18,413 nt of DNA from JANWKA01 sp035533815 (GCA_035533815.1 DATLTB010000078.1:1-18413); one strand, 5' to 3'. Shown: positions 1 to 7,789, counted from the first letter of the stretch. Translations and numbers: made by a program. The notes: generated from the sequence alone by a model not told the origin.

Positions 1-328
1 AGATCGTCCTTCCGACGAAGAGCCAGCCAATGGAGGGGGCATATGTGAGGAAAAGATAGTCGATGCCCAGACCGAACAGGGAAATCAACAGGATGGGCCT
101 CCTGCCAAAGCGATCGCTCAGACTCCCCAGCAAAGGGGCAAACAGGAACTGGGCGATGGAATACACAAACATCAGCCAGCCGGCATATTTGGCTGCCTGA
201 GCCAGGGTACCTCCAGTCAGTTCGGTAATCAGGCTGGGAACCACGGGGATGATGATACCGAGCCCTAATACATCGATCAGCAGGGTAATTAAAATGAAGC
301 CTAATGCAGCCTTCCGTTTAAGGGCCAT
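1..328 (-). CDS. MFS transporter, Tet/TCR-like drug exporter family (partial, N-terminal 109 residues)
   Basis: The reverse strand reads from ATG at 328 to the window edge without a stop, giving the first 109 residues; the C-terminal remainder lies outside. Two hydrophobic segments are visible: about residues 8-32 (with GLGIIIPVVP) and about 47-66. They are followed by the MFS loop 2-3 signature GSLSDRFGRRP at about residues 67-77, then a third hydrophobic segment. The early DVLGLGIIIPVVP pattern is typical of the TetA/TCR-type 12-helix proton antiporters of the inner membrane, which export drugs or other small molecules. The substrate cannot be read from this fragment, and chromosomal relatives are often not tetracycline pumps. 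It diverges from the beta-propeller gene, and two inverted repeats that could bind a repressor lie in the shared gap. I am sure of the superfamily, less so of the Tet subfamily. Confidence 0.88.
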   Translation of the reverse strand, partial: MALKRKAALGFILITLLIDVLGLGIIIPVVPSLITELTGGTLAQAAKYAGWLMFVYSIAQFLFAPLLGSLSDRFGRRPILLISLFGLGIDYLFLTYAPSIGWLFVGRTI

Positions 329-367
329 TTTTGTAAAAATTGGCCTAAGTTAAGGGAATTTGAATGT

Positions 368-392
368 ACCGGTACAGGGTACCCTATCCGGT
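368..392. promoter_or_regulatory. Imperfect inverted repeat upstream of the MFS gene, possible operator
   Basis: Arms ACCGG (368-372) and CCGGT (388-392) flank a perfect 10-base palindrome AGGGTACCCT (376-385), with spacers of 3 and 2 bases. It lies 40-64 bases upstream of the MFS start codon. Drug-exporter genes are often controlled by a repressor binding such a dyad, but no regulator gene is visible in the window, so the role is inferred. It could instead form a hairpin in a transcript. Confidence 0.35.
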
Positions 393-420
393 AGGTTCGG
401 TTTCAGTTATTATCCATTGC

Positions 421-434
421 GTTTGTTGACAAAC
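421..434. promoter_or_regulatory. Short inverted repeat GTTTGT-tg-ACAAAC in the divergent gap
   Basis: Two perfect 6-base arms are separated by 2 bases, about 93 bases from the MFS start and 113 bases from the start of the beta-propeller gene. The size and symmetry fit a dimeric regulator site, but chance cannot be excluded. No convincing TAnnTTTG promoter box was found in this gap for either gene. Confidence 0.25.
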
Positions 435-546
435 CCAAAGAAAGAGGCCAGAAATTAAAGGAAGCATCCACTTGGAAAATGAATAAATGGGCTATCTAAT
501 AGTATCTTTAGGCCGTCTTTTTATTTTTTTAAATATATAATATATT

Positions 547-3063
547 TTGTTGTTACGGAAACACAGCTGGATTACCGGATTCCTGGCATATACCCTATTT
601 TGCAGCATGACCTGCATGGCCCAGGTGGATGTGCTGATGCAGCATAATGACCTGGAACGGACCGGGTGGAATCCGGCTGAATCCATCCTTAACCAGGATA
701 ATGTGGCCGTGGATAGCTTCGGCATGGTATTTTCCAGGCAAGTGGACGACCAGATCTATGCTCAGCCGCTGGTGATTTCTGGCGTCCAGATCGGAGGGGG
801 TATGCATAATATTGTTTTGGTGGCTACCGTCAATAATACGGTTTATGCCTTTGATGCGGATGATCCTTCCAAAAGTGATCCTTATTGGAAGAGCAACCTG
901 ACCCTTAGCGGGGACCGTCCCCCGCGCAATACGGATATGACCCAGGCCTGCGGAGGAAACTATGAGGATTTCAGCGGCAATTTCGGGATCGTGGGGACCC
1001 CGGCCATTGATACCATTTCCCGCACACTTTATGTGGTGGCCAGGAGCGTGGGAATGAATGGATACGGCTTCGTACAGTACCTGCATGCCCTGGATTATAC
1101 CACCGGAGCTGAAAAACCCGGAAGCCCGGTCCTGATTCAGGCCACAGTACCTGGTACAGGATCGGGAAGCAACGGGGGAACGATCAGCTTTGATGCCCAG
1201 GTGGAAAACCAGCGGCCGGGGCTGTTATTGTATCATGGGGTGGTATATATTTCCTGGGCTTCCCATTGTGACTGGGGGGACTACCATGGCTGGGTGATCG
1301 GGTATGACGGGACTTCACTTCAACAGAAATATACCTATAATGTCACCCCGAATGGATCCCTGGGGGGAATATGGATGAGCGGACAGGCACCAGCGGTAGA
1401 TGATAGCGGATATATTTACCTGTCTACCGGTAACGGCACGGAAGGATTGGCAGGCAATGCCAGTGCAGCCGGGGACCGCAGCGAAAGCCTGATCAAACTT
1501 TCGGTTAATTCCGGTCATCTCCAAGTGAAGGATTTTTTCACACCGGATAATTACAGCTATCTGGATGCCAATGACCTGGATTACGGCTGTGATGGGGTGC
1601 TGCTGATCCCAGGAACCCGGTTATCTCTTTCAGGCAGCAAACAAAGCTACCTCTACCTGATCGGGATGGATAGCATGCAGGGAATCCAGCCGAATAATGC
1701 CAATGTATTGCAGATGCTGGACGTCAATGCAGAAAGCCCTGATTACGATAAGCATATCCATGGTTCACCGGTATATTTCCGGGACAGCGCTGACCGGGAA
1801 TATGTTTATGCCTGGGCGGAGGATGGCCTGTTGAAGCAATTCCCGTTTAACCGGGCGCTGGGCCTGTTTAACCTGGACAGCGTGATCACCGGGAGCACGA
1901 CGCTTCCCCAGGGGATGCCGGGCGCTATGCTGGCCGTTACATCCGACGGAGTGCAGGGGGGAACGGGGATCCTCTGGGCGGTCCATCCCTATATTGGGGA
2001 TGCCAACCATGGGGTTGTACCAGGGATCCTCCAGGCATTTGATGCGGATAATATCACCCATGAACTTTGGAACAGCAATATGAATCCAGGCAGGGATCAT
2101 GTGGGTAATTTTGCCAAATTTGTCTGTCCCACCATTGCCAATGGCAAAGTTTACCTGGCCACTTTTTCCGATCAGCTGGATGTGTATGGACTCCATCCCC
2201 CACCCGTGGAAGGTTGTGCAGAAATGCTTCCCTCCCCCTGGGTCAGCATGGATATCGGTCAGGTCGGAAGGACCGGGGATGTCTGTGATCAACAGGGGGT
2301 TTTTACCCTACATGCCTCCGGAAATGATATCTGGAACAATCAGGATGCCTTCCATTTTGTTTACCAGCCTTTTGATTCTTCATCCGGAATGATCACAGCC
2401 CAGGTGAAATACATGGATTATACGGATCCCTGGGCAAAATGCGGATTGATGTTCCGCTCGACCCTGGATGACGGATCACCGAATACCATGATGGCGGTCA
2501 CCCCTGGCAACGGAGCGGCATTTCAGGACCGGATCGCTGACCTGGGCGCCAGTTACAGTGTCAATAACGCCAACATTCCCATGCCTTATTGGGTGAGGAT
2601 CATCAGGGAAGGAAATACATTCACCGGTTATGTATCCCCGGACGGACAGATATGGACCGCCATCGATTCGGTAACCATCGCCATGAACACCTCCATTTAT
2701 GCCGGGATAGCATATACTGCGCATAATGATACTTTGGATGGCACTTCTGTGGTGGACAGCGTAAGTCTGGTCTATACACCACCCTTGCCGCTGGTGACCG
2801 CCGGGCCTGAATTGTATCCCAATCCCGCTACATATGAAGTATATATCAGTGATGCTGCATTTATCGGCGGCGATGATCAGATTACCGTGCAGTTGCTCAA
2901 TGTGTCAGGTCAGGTGGTTTACCAGCAAGCCAATGTGACCATTTTTGAAAATGCGGTCATCCAGTTGAATTTACCTCCTGCCTTGTCAAACGGCTACTAC
3001 TTCATCAGGATGACCAATTCCCTGCGAGCCTCGGAAATCATGAAACTACTGATCATGCGGTAA
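547..3063 (+). CDS. Secreted PQQ-like beta-propeller protein with DUF1349-like domain and T9SS C-terminal sorting domain
   Basis: The 838-residue product has a signal peptide at residues 1-26 (basic start, hydrophobic core, end CMAQ). Then comes a long beta-propeller of the PQQ/BamB-like type, about 30-560; blade-like strands such as LVATVNNTVYAFDADD (91-106) are typical. A jelly-roll domain resembling DUF1349/laminin-G follows at about 562-725 (motifs FTLHASGNDIW, GLMFRS). Residues 756-838 are a type A T9SS sorting domain (LYPNPA, then LLNVSGQVVY and GYYFIRM), so the protein should cross the outer membrane by T9SS and be released or anchored on the surface. The frame has a TAA at 538-540 and no ATG before codon 21. 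TTG at 547 (or 550) is chosen because it yields a complete signal peptide; the ATG at 607 would destroy it. No enzymatic residue was identified, and carbohydrate binding is only a guess. The gene stands alone. Confidence 0.85.
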   Translation: MLLRKHSWITGFLAYTLFCSMTCMAQVDVLMQHNDLERTGWNPAESILNQDNVAVDSFGMVFSRQVDDQIYAQPLVISGVQIGGGMHNIVLVATVNNTVYAFDADDPSKSDPYWKSNLTLSGDRPPRNTDMTQACGGNYEDFSGNFGIVGTPAIDTISRTLYVVARSVGMNGYGFVQYLHALDYTTGAEKPGSPVLIQATVPGTGSGSNGGTISFDAQVENQRPGLLLYHGVVYISWASHCDWGDYHGWVIGYDGTSLQQKYTYNVTPNGSLGGIWMSGQAPAVDDSGYIYLSTGNGTEGLAGNASAAGDRSESLIKLSVNSGHLQVKDFFTPDNYSYLDANDLDYGCDGVLLIPGTRLSLSGSKQSYLYLIGMDSMQGIQPNNANVLQMLDVNAESPDYDKHIHGSPVYFRDSADREYVYAWAEDGLLKQFPFNRALGLFNLDSVITGSTTLPQGMPGAMLAVTSDGVQGGTGILWAVHPYIGDANHGVVPGILQAFDADNITHELWNSNMNPGRDHVGNFAKFVCPTIANGKVYLATFSDQLDVYGLHPPPVEGCAEMLPSPWVSMDIGQVGRTGDVCDQQGVFTLHASGNDIWNNQDAFHFVYQPFDSSSGMITAQVKYMDYTDPWAKCGLMFRSTLDDGSPNTMMAVTPGNGAAFQDRIADLGASYSVNNANIPMPYWVRIIREGNTFTGYVSPDGQIWTAIDSVTIAMNTSIYAGIAYTAHNDTLDGTSVVDSVSLVYTPPLPLVTAGPELYPNPATYEVYISDAAFIGGDDQITVQLLNVSGQVVYQQANVTIFENAVIQLNLPPALSNGYYFIRMTNSLRASEIMKLLIMR

Positions 3064-3368
3064 TGTAAATCAATCTTTATTGCAGGGTCATTTTGCGGTC
3101 TGGCAGAAGCAGACTGGCGCTAACCATTGCCTCTTTATTTCCAGAAAATGAATATGGACCCCCTAAACCACCAGATGGATTGTTGCTTTGACGACAAAGG
3201 TTAAAAAATGATTCCCGGGGGAAATAGTGCTTCCCCTTATTTTCACTGGGGAACAACCAGTCCCTGGACCAGGTTGATTACTGCTGATTTCGGGATCAAT
3301 TAAAGCATCAGGGGAAGGGCATCCCGTAAAATATTTAACCCCATTAATCCAGGCTCCAGCACACCATG
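3064..3368. other. Convergent intergenic gap (305 bases) with one possible terminator
   Basis: This gap lies between the 3' ends of the beta-propeller gene (plus) and the oxidoreductase gene (minus). I see no coding signal, RNA gene or promoter box in it. A weak hairpin (GTCTG 3098-3102 with CAGAC 3110-3114) follows the plus-strand stop without a T-run, and a better terminator candidate sits at 3217-3245. Confidence 0.5.
3217..3245. terminator. Possible bidirectional terminator between convergent genes
   Basis: A hairpin has arms GGGGAA (3218-3223) and TTCCCC (3231-3236) and a 7-base loop. On the plus strand it is followed by TTATTTTC (3238-3245); on the minus strand a T6 run (the A-run at 3203-3208) comes about 10 bases beyond the stem. 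It lies between two gene 3' ends, where a shared terminator is expected. The stem is short, so confidence is modest. Confidence 0.35.
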
Positions 3369-4025
3369 TTATTTTCTGACCAGCCGGAAAGCATGTGTCC
3401 AGCTACCTGTGCGAAAGCCAATTGCACACCAGATCCTGCAAAGTTCTTCCAGGCTGTCACTCATATCAATATTTCCGATATCCTGGACATCTTCCCATCC
3501 CAGTTGATGTAAAAGATGTGCTGCGCTTTTTTTTGCAGTTTCATCATTTCCGGCAATGAACATAGTGGGATTACCCTCTTCAAAATAAGGGTGGTCCATG
3601 TACATGAAACCTATGCTGTTGAGTGCCTTGACCACTTTGGCATGGGGCAGCCATTTTTGTACCTGGAGTCCGCCCGAAATTCCTGGTGCGGTGTGAAAGG
3701 AGAGCCTGCCTTGTGCATCAGGAGCCATGTTTTTAAGGGGATTGGTGACATCTAAGACCAGCTTATCCGTGAACTGGGCTGCTCCGGCAAGTTTCAGGGC
3801 ATTTTCCGTTCCTGCCCAGTTGGTACACAGGAAACAGATTTCCCCGAAGGCAGCTGTTTGGGCAAACGTGGAAATGGAAGCAGCCGACCGGTTCTCCTGC
3901 GCCCATTTCACGAGATCGGCTTTTTCGGGATGCCCGGTGCCGATCCTGATTTCATGCCCTGCCCGGATAAGGGCGCTTCCAATGGTCTGGCCGACCATCC
4001 CGCTGCCCAGAATACCTATTTTCAT
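3369..4025 (-). CDS. NADPH-dependent F420 reductase-like NAD(P)-binding oxidoreductase
   Basis: The 218-residue protein begins with a classic Rossmann turn, MKIGILGSGMVG (GxGxxG at residues 7-12), then GSALIRAGHEIRIGTGHP, where basic residues after the second strand suggest NADP(H) preference. LVLDVTNPL and VVKALNSIGF are typical of the F420H2:NADP oxidoreductase-like family (COG2085). Length matches the single-domain members. Many bacteria with such proteins do not make coenzyme F420, so the true substrate is unknown and the family name should not be taken as a function. It starts at ATG 4025 with no Shine-Dalgarno sequence. A 6-bp hairpin lies 20-38 bases upstream. Its neighbours are unrelated and it appears to be transcribed alone. 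Confidence 0.82.
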   Translation of the reverse strand: MKIGILGSGMVGQTIGSALIRAGHEIRIGTGHPEKADLVKWAQENRSAASISTFAQTAAFGEICFLCTNWAGTENALKLAGAAQFTDKLVLDVTNPLKNMAPDAQGRLSFHTAPGISGGLQVQKWLPHAKVVKALNSIGFMYMDHPYFEEGNPTMFIAGNDETAKKSAAHLLHQLGWEDVQDIGNIDMSDSLEELCRIWCAIGFRTGSWTHAFRLVRK

Positions 4026-4044
4026 AACTTTTCGGTTCGGAAAC

Positions 4045-4063
4045 CCCGTGATCTGGCCACGGG
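4045..4063 (-). promoter_or_regulatory. Hairpin in the leader of the F420-reductase-like gene
   Basis: Arms CCCGTG (4045-4050) and CACGGG (4058-4063) enclose a 7-base loop, 20 bases upstream of the start codon at 4025. It could be a leader stem-loop or a protein-binding dyad. Nothing more specific can be said. Confidence 0.25.
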
Positions 4064-4320
4064 AAGGAGAACCACTTCTTTTTTATGCATTAAATCATAT
4101 ACCTTCCAGGAAATACTCCTGATACCATACCTGGATATTCACAGCCTGCCCCTTTGATCCAAGAAATTGCAGCGGCAAATGCAAGAGCCTGACCTAGTTT
4201 AAGCCGGAAATATCCTTACTTCAATCAGGATAATCAAAAGATTATGATAAATTTAAATAAATAGTTTTATTCAGCAAAATGTTTCAGCCTGAAAGATCAT
4301 GCAACATGGGTAGTGATGGA

Positions 4321-4358
4321 TTTCTTCTCGAGCCGCTGCCTGCAGGCAGGGGAAGAAA
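4321..4358. repeat. Nested palindrome downstream of mqnA, possible terminator
   Basis: A perfect 14-base palindrome CTGCCTGCAGGCAG (4336-4349) is enclosed by a second pair of arms, TTTCTTC (4321-4327) and GAAGAAA (4352-4358). The centre lies about 70 bases beyond the mqnA stop codon (minus strand). No T-run follows on the minus strand, so a standard intrinsic terminator is doubtful. A protein-binding site or simple RNA 3'-end structure are alternatives. Confidence 0.3.
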
Positions 4359-4410
4359 ATCACCTGATATCATTCTTCACGTTAGGTAGACAGAAACGCC
4401 GGATTCCCGT

Positions 4411-5160
4411 TCAGCCCATCTCCGCAAGTTTCGTCAGGAAAAGGGCCAACCCCTTCCTTTTTTCCGGAGTCAGCGAAAAGCTGATATGGCGGGTGTAATA
4501 GAGGTTCAGGTCTATTAAAGGGGAAGGATTTTCGCGGATTACCCCGGGTATATTGGCGATACCAATGGCACAGGCTTCATTAAAATCCCTGATGAAATCA
4601 TCAGGTAATATTTTATTGGAAATCCAGGCAGCATAGACGAAGGGAAGGCCGGTAAAATCCTTCCAGGCTTCCCCAAGATCAAAGATATAGGTAGACTGTA
4701 AGCGTTGGGCCAGGGCGCGGTCACCGATCATGAGTCCGGCATCCTTTCCCCTGATCAGGTCCGTGAATTCTCCGGTGGTCCCGGAAAGCAGGGGATGAAT
4801 TTTCCAGTAGCTGCCCAGCAGGATCTTCAGCAGGGCCACCGAGCTCATGCTCTGGTAATCCAGGTAGATACGGGCAATGGATGAAACCGGAGTTTCACTG
4901 AACAGGGCCACGGAGGCCACAGGTCCGTCGGAACCGATGCAGTAATCCCCGATAATGTGATAGTCCTTCATTCGGGGTATGATGGCTACCGGAACCAGGG
5001 CAAGATCCACTTCATCCTGGATCAGTTGCCTGGCAATTTTTGACGGATAATCTTCGGTTAACTCCATAGCACGCATTACCCGGTGTGTTTTTAATCCAAA
5101 CAGCAGGGGTTTGGTGTTCAGGTAACTGACCGCTGCGACTTTTATTTTCCGTTCTGGCAA
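4411..5160 (-). CDS. mqnA: Chorismate dehydratase MqnA (futalosine menaquinone pathway)
   Basis: MqnA removes water from chorismate to give 3-enolpyruvylbenzoate, the entry step of the futalosine route to menaquinone in the cytoplasm. The 249-residue product matches the family in length and in its periplasmic-binding-protein-like fold. It has the N-terminal signature VSYLNTKPL (11-19), DLALVPV (52-58), DYQSMSSVALLKILL (101-115), IGDRAL (145-150) and DLGEAW with FTGLPFVYAAW (161-179). The first codon is TTG at 5160: no ATG, GTG or other TTG occurs in frame between the TGA at 5194-5196 and codon 29, and TTG places the first beta strand correctly. A -7 box (TATATTTG) lies about 20 bases upstream. 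No other menaquinone gene is in the window, so mqn genes must be scattered. The SBP fold could mislead, but the motifs favour MqnA strongly. Confidence 0.9.
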   Translation of the reverse strand: MPERKIKVAAVSYLNTKPLLFGLKTHRVMRAMELTEDYPSKIARQLIQDEVDLALVPVAIIPRMKDYHIIGDYCIGSDGPVASVALFSETPVSSIARIYLDYQSMSSVALLKILLGSYWKIHPLLSGTTGEFTDLIRGKDAGLMIGDRALAQRLQSTYIFDLGEAWKDFTGLPFVYAAWISNKILPDDFIRDFNEACAIGIANIPGVIRENPSPLIDLNLYYTRHISFSLTPEKRKGLALFLTKLAEMG

Positions 5161-5166
5161 TTTGAT

Positions 5167-5174
5167 TAATTTTG
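5167..5174 (+). promoter_or_regulatory. -7 promoter box for purB-manA
   Basis: TAATTTTG matches the Bacteroidota -7 consensus TAnnTTTG exactly. A TTTC at 5146-5149 (one mismatch to the -33 TTTG) is 17 bases upstream. The predicted transcript start near 5180 leaves a leader of about 50 bases before purB. The box overlaps the region needed by the divergent mqnA promoter. Confidence 0.55.
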
Positions 5175-5180
5175 GGATTG

Positions 5181-5188
5181 CAAATATA
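5181..5188 (-). promoter_or_regulatory. -7 promoter box for mqnA
   Basis: Read on the minus strand this is TATATTTG, an exact TAnnTTTG match, predicting a transcript start near 5175 and a leader of about 15 bases before the TTG at 5160. No good -33 TTTG is present at the usual distance, so the call rests on the -7 box and position. Confidence 0.45.
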
Positions 5189-5229
5189 AGGGATCAAAGA
5201 AGACCGGTTCACCCACTTAATGTTAATCC

Positions 5230-6564
5230 ATGGAATTGCAAGCCCTGACTGCCATTTCCCCTGTTGACGGCAGGTACCGAAGCCAGACCGGTGAACTGGC
5301 CGCATATTTTTCAGAATATGCCTTGATCCGATACCGGATCCGGGTAGAAATTGAGTATTTTATTTTCCTGGGCTCAGCAGGGTTTTTCCCTCTTCCGGCC
5401 AGGCAAAAAAAAGCCCTCCGGGATATTTACTGGCGCTTTACCCTGGAAGAGGCCCAGCAGGTGAAGGACCGGGAACGGATCACCAACCATGATGTTAAGG
5501 CTGTGGAATACCTGCTCAAGGAAATGCTGGAATCCAGGGGGCTGGATAAAAAATCCGAATGGGTACATTTCGGACTGACCTCACAGGATATCAACAATAC
5601 GGCCATTCCCCTACTTTGGAAGGAAGCCATCCATGATCTTTACTTACCCGCAGTCGGGAATCTCGGGGACACCCTGAAAAACCTGGCCGGACAATGGGAA
5701 GATATTGCCATGCTGGCCCGGACCCATGGTCAACCTGCTTCTCCTACCAAGCTGGGGAAGGAGATTCGGGTTTTTACCGGCCGGCTGGAAGGCCAACTCA
5801 GGTTGCTCGGAACGATACCCTATTCCGCTAAATTCGGAGGAGCCACCGGGAATTTCAATGCACATCATGCCGCTTTCCCGAAAAGGAACTGGCCCGAACT
5901 GGCCGATCATTTTGTCAATGAAATCCTGGGGTTGCAAAGAGTTCAATATACCACACAGATTGAACCCTATGACAACCTGTGCGCCCAGTTCGATACCCTG
6001 AAACGGATCAATTCCATTTTGATAGACCTGTGCCGAGATATGTGGGCTTACGTGAGCATGGATTATTTCCGGCAAAAAATCAATAAGCAAGAGGTGGGCT
6101 CTTCGGCCATGCCGCATAAGATTAATCCGATAGACTTTGAGAATGCAGAAGGCAACCTGGGTGTGGCCAATGCCCTGTTTGAATACCTCTCATCCAAACT
6201 GCCGGTGTCCAGGTTGCAAAGGGACCTGACGGATTCCACCGTCCTGCGCAATATCGGAGTTCCCTTTGCCCATACGATACTGGCATTCCGTTCCCTGAAT
6301 AAAGGTCTGGATAAACTGATCCTCAACAAGTCGAAAATAGCGGAAGACCTGGAAAATAACTGGGCGGTGGTCAGCGAAGCCATTCAAACGATCCTTCGCA
6401 GGGAAAGCTATCCCCGGCCATATGAAGCATTGAAAGAGCTGACCAGGGGAGATGTCCCGGTCACCCGGAAAATCATGCATGAATTTATTGAAAGCCTGAA
6501 GATCAAGGCTAGCCTGAAAAAAGAACTGAAACAGATCACCCCGCAGAATTATACCGGAGTGTGA
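5230..6564 (+). CDS. purB: Adenylosuccinate lyase
   Basis: PurB catalyses two steps of purine synthesis in the cytoplasm: SAICAR to AICAR plus fumarate, and adenylosuccinate to AMP plus fumarate. The 444-residue protein has the fumarase/aspartase-superfamily elements of the E. coli-type PurB: SPVDGRY near the N-terminus (10-16), HFGLTSQDINNTA (113-125), ARTHGQPASPTKLGKE (163-178; His166 is the expected general acid) and the flexible signature loop GSSAMPHKINP (290-300) with the catalytic serine. The family name is secure. It starts at ATG 5230 behind a -7 box at 5167-5174, with no Shine-Dalgarno sequence. manA follows 7 bases after its stop, so the two are probably co-transcribed although their pathways differ. 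Confidence 0.97.
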   Translation: MELQALTAISPVDGRYRSQTGELAAYFSEYALIRYRIRVEIEYFIFLGSAGFFPLPARQKKALRDIYWRFTLEEAQQVKDRERITNHDVKAVEYLLKEMLESRGLDKKSEWVHFGLTSQDINNTAIPLLWKEAIHDLYLPAVGNLGDTLKNLAGQWEDIAMLARTHGQPASPTKLGKEIRVFTGRLEGQLRLLGTIPYSAKFGGATGNFNAHHAAFPKRNWPELADHFVNEILGLQRVQYTTQIEPYDNLCAQFDTLKRINSILIDLCRDMWAYVSMDYFRQKINKQEVGSSAMPHKINPIDFENAEGNLGVANALFEYLSSKLPVSRLQRDLTDSTVLRNIGVPFAHTILAFRSLNKGLDKLILNKSKIAEDLENNWAVVSEAIQTILRRESYPRPYEALKELTRGDVPVTRKIMHEFIESLKIKASLKKELKQITPQNYTGV

Positions 6565-6571
6565 TATCCAA

Positions 6572-7789
6572 ATGACAGCCCAAATGCCCCGCTTATTCCG
6601 GCTTAATGGCACCATTCAACACTATGGCTGGGGAGGGTATGAGTATATCCCCCAATTGCTGGGCCTGGAGAATAAACTTCATCAGCCCTTTGCGGAATAT
6701 TGGCTGGGTGCCCATGACCGGGGTCCTGCTGAGATCATCCTGCCGGACGGAGCCATCCAGCTGCTGGACCAGTTCATCGGGCAACAGCCTGAAATACTGG
6801 GCCGTCCTGTTCAGGAAATTTTCGGAGGACTCCCTTACCTGTTCAAAGTGCTGGACGTAAGAGAAATGTTATCCATCCAGGTGCATCCCAGCCGGCAGGA
6901 AGCTAAAAAAGGGTTTGAGCGGGAGAATGCCCTGGGCATTCCGCTCGAGGCCGCAAACCGCAATTATAAGGATACCAATCACAAGCCAGAGGTGATGGTG
7001 GCTCTTACGGAATTCTGGCTGCTGCATGGCTTTTTACCGGAAGAGCAACTCATTCGGGTAATCCGGGAAGTGCCGGAACTGCGGATACTGGAAGGGATGT
7101 TTACCCGGGAGGGGTATTTCGGATTGTATAAAATGGTCATGGAATGGGAGGAAACAGCTTTAAAAAAGCTGCTGGATCCCCTGATTGCCCGGATCGTTCC
7201 TGCATACAGGGAAGGCCGGCTTCATCCCGAAGATCCGGCATATTGGTGCGCCCGTGCCCTGGCAGAGGGGATCTGCAGTCCGGAACATCCTGACCGGGGT
7301 ATGCTTTCCATTTACTTTTTTAACCTGGTACACCTGATGCCTGGGGAAGGAATATTTCAGGGAGCGGGGGTGCCCCATGCTTACCTGGAGGGCCGGAATA
7401 TGGAACTGATGGCCAATTCAGATAATGTACTCCGGGGAGGATTGACCACCAAATATGTGGATGTGCCTGAACTGCTCAGGCATGTCCGTTTTACGGAAAC
7501 TATTCCGCAAATCCTTACAGGAGATTCCATTTCAGGGAGTGTGGAAAAAAAGTATACCTGCCCCGTGCCGGATTTTGTCCTTAGCCGCATTCACCTGCAA
7601 AACAAGGAAAAGTATCGTCATCTTTCGACCTCCGCCGATATCCTGGTGGTGATTTCAGGATCAGTCCTTGTACAAGGTTCAGGGAAACTGGACCTGCATA
7701 AAGGTCAGGCCATGATCGCTTTTTGCGGGGAAGAATATGAGATTACCGGGCAGCAGGAATCCCTGATTTTCCAGGCTGCCGTTCCCTGA
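6572..7789 (+). CDS. manA: Mannose-6-phosphate isomerase, class I
   Basis: This zinc enzyme interconverts mannose 6-phosphate and fructose 6-phosphate, linking mannose use and GDP-mannose supply to glycolysis. The 405-residue product is a complete type I enzyme. QHYGWGG is at 16-22. The metal ligands are expected at Gln103 and His105 (SIQVHPS), Glu140 (DTNHKPE) and His269 (GAGVPHAY). The active-site stretch NSDNVLRGGLTTKYVD (282-297) is intact. A C-terminal cupin-like domain follows. It starts 7 bases after purB with no room for a separate promoter, and a second Met at codon 5 is an alternative start. Downstream, the gap to the next gene contains that gene's own promoter. A role in using mannose released by the GH125 mannosidase 8 kb away is possible but inferred. 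Confidence 0.95.
   Translation: MTAQMPRLFRLNGTIQHYGWGGYEYIPQLLGLENKLHQPFAEYWLGAHDRGPAEIILPDGAIQLLDQFIGQQPEILGRPVQEIFGGLPYLFKVLDVREMLSIQVHPSRQEAKKGFERENALGIPLEAANRNYKDTNHKPEVMVALTEFWLLHGFLPEEQLIRVIREVPELRILEGMFTREGYFGLYKMVMEWEETALKKLLDPLIARIVPAYREGRLHPEDPAYWCARALAEGICSPEHPDRGMLSIYFFNLVHLMPGEGIFQGAGVPHAYLEGRNMELMANSDNVLRGGLTTKYVDVPELLRHVRFTETIPQILTGDSISGSVEKKYTCPVPDFVLSRIHLQNKEKYRHLSTSADILVVISGSVLVQGSGKLDLHKGQAMIAFCGEEYEITGQQESLIFQAAVP

Larger units (their letters stand above)
4026..4410. other. Intergenic gap (385 bases) between mqnA and the oxidoreductase gene
   Basis: Short open frames here look like random AT/GC runs without family resemblance, so I call no gene. The gap must hold the promoter of the minus-strand oxidoreductase gene, but no TAnnTTTG match was found on that strand. 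It also contains two inverted repeats, at 4045-4063 and 4321-4358, and an AT-rich patch at about 4215-4275. Confidence 0.5.

Noticed and set aside
541..549. TATATTTTG as a -7 box for the beta-propeller gene
   Set aside because: Spacing is one base too long for TAnnTTTG, no TTTG lies at -33, and it would overlap the only start that gives a signal peptide.
595..1086. 163-codon open frame on the minus strand inside the beta-propeller gene
   Set aside because: It is antisense to a clear coding frame, with low-complexity, His/Ile-rich composition and no family likeness.
3261..3275. CCTGG-a-CCAGG inverted repeat in the convergent gap
   Set aside because: The one-base centre cannot form a hairpin, and no T-run follows; probably chance.
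3727..4157. Overlapping plus-strand frames across the oxidoreductase gene start and the following gap
   Set aside because: They are antisense shadows extending into the gap; the residues look random and no promoter box precedes them.
5644..6117. 157-codon minus-strand frame inside purB
   Set aside because: It is a shadow of the purB reading frame; there is no promoter, start context or recognisable domain.
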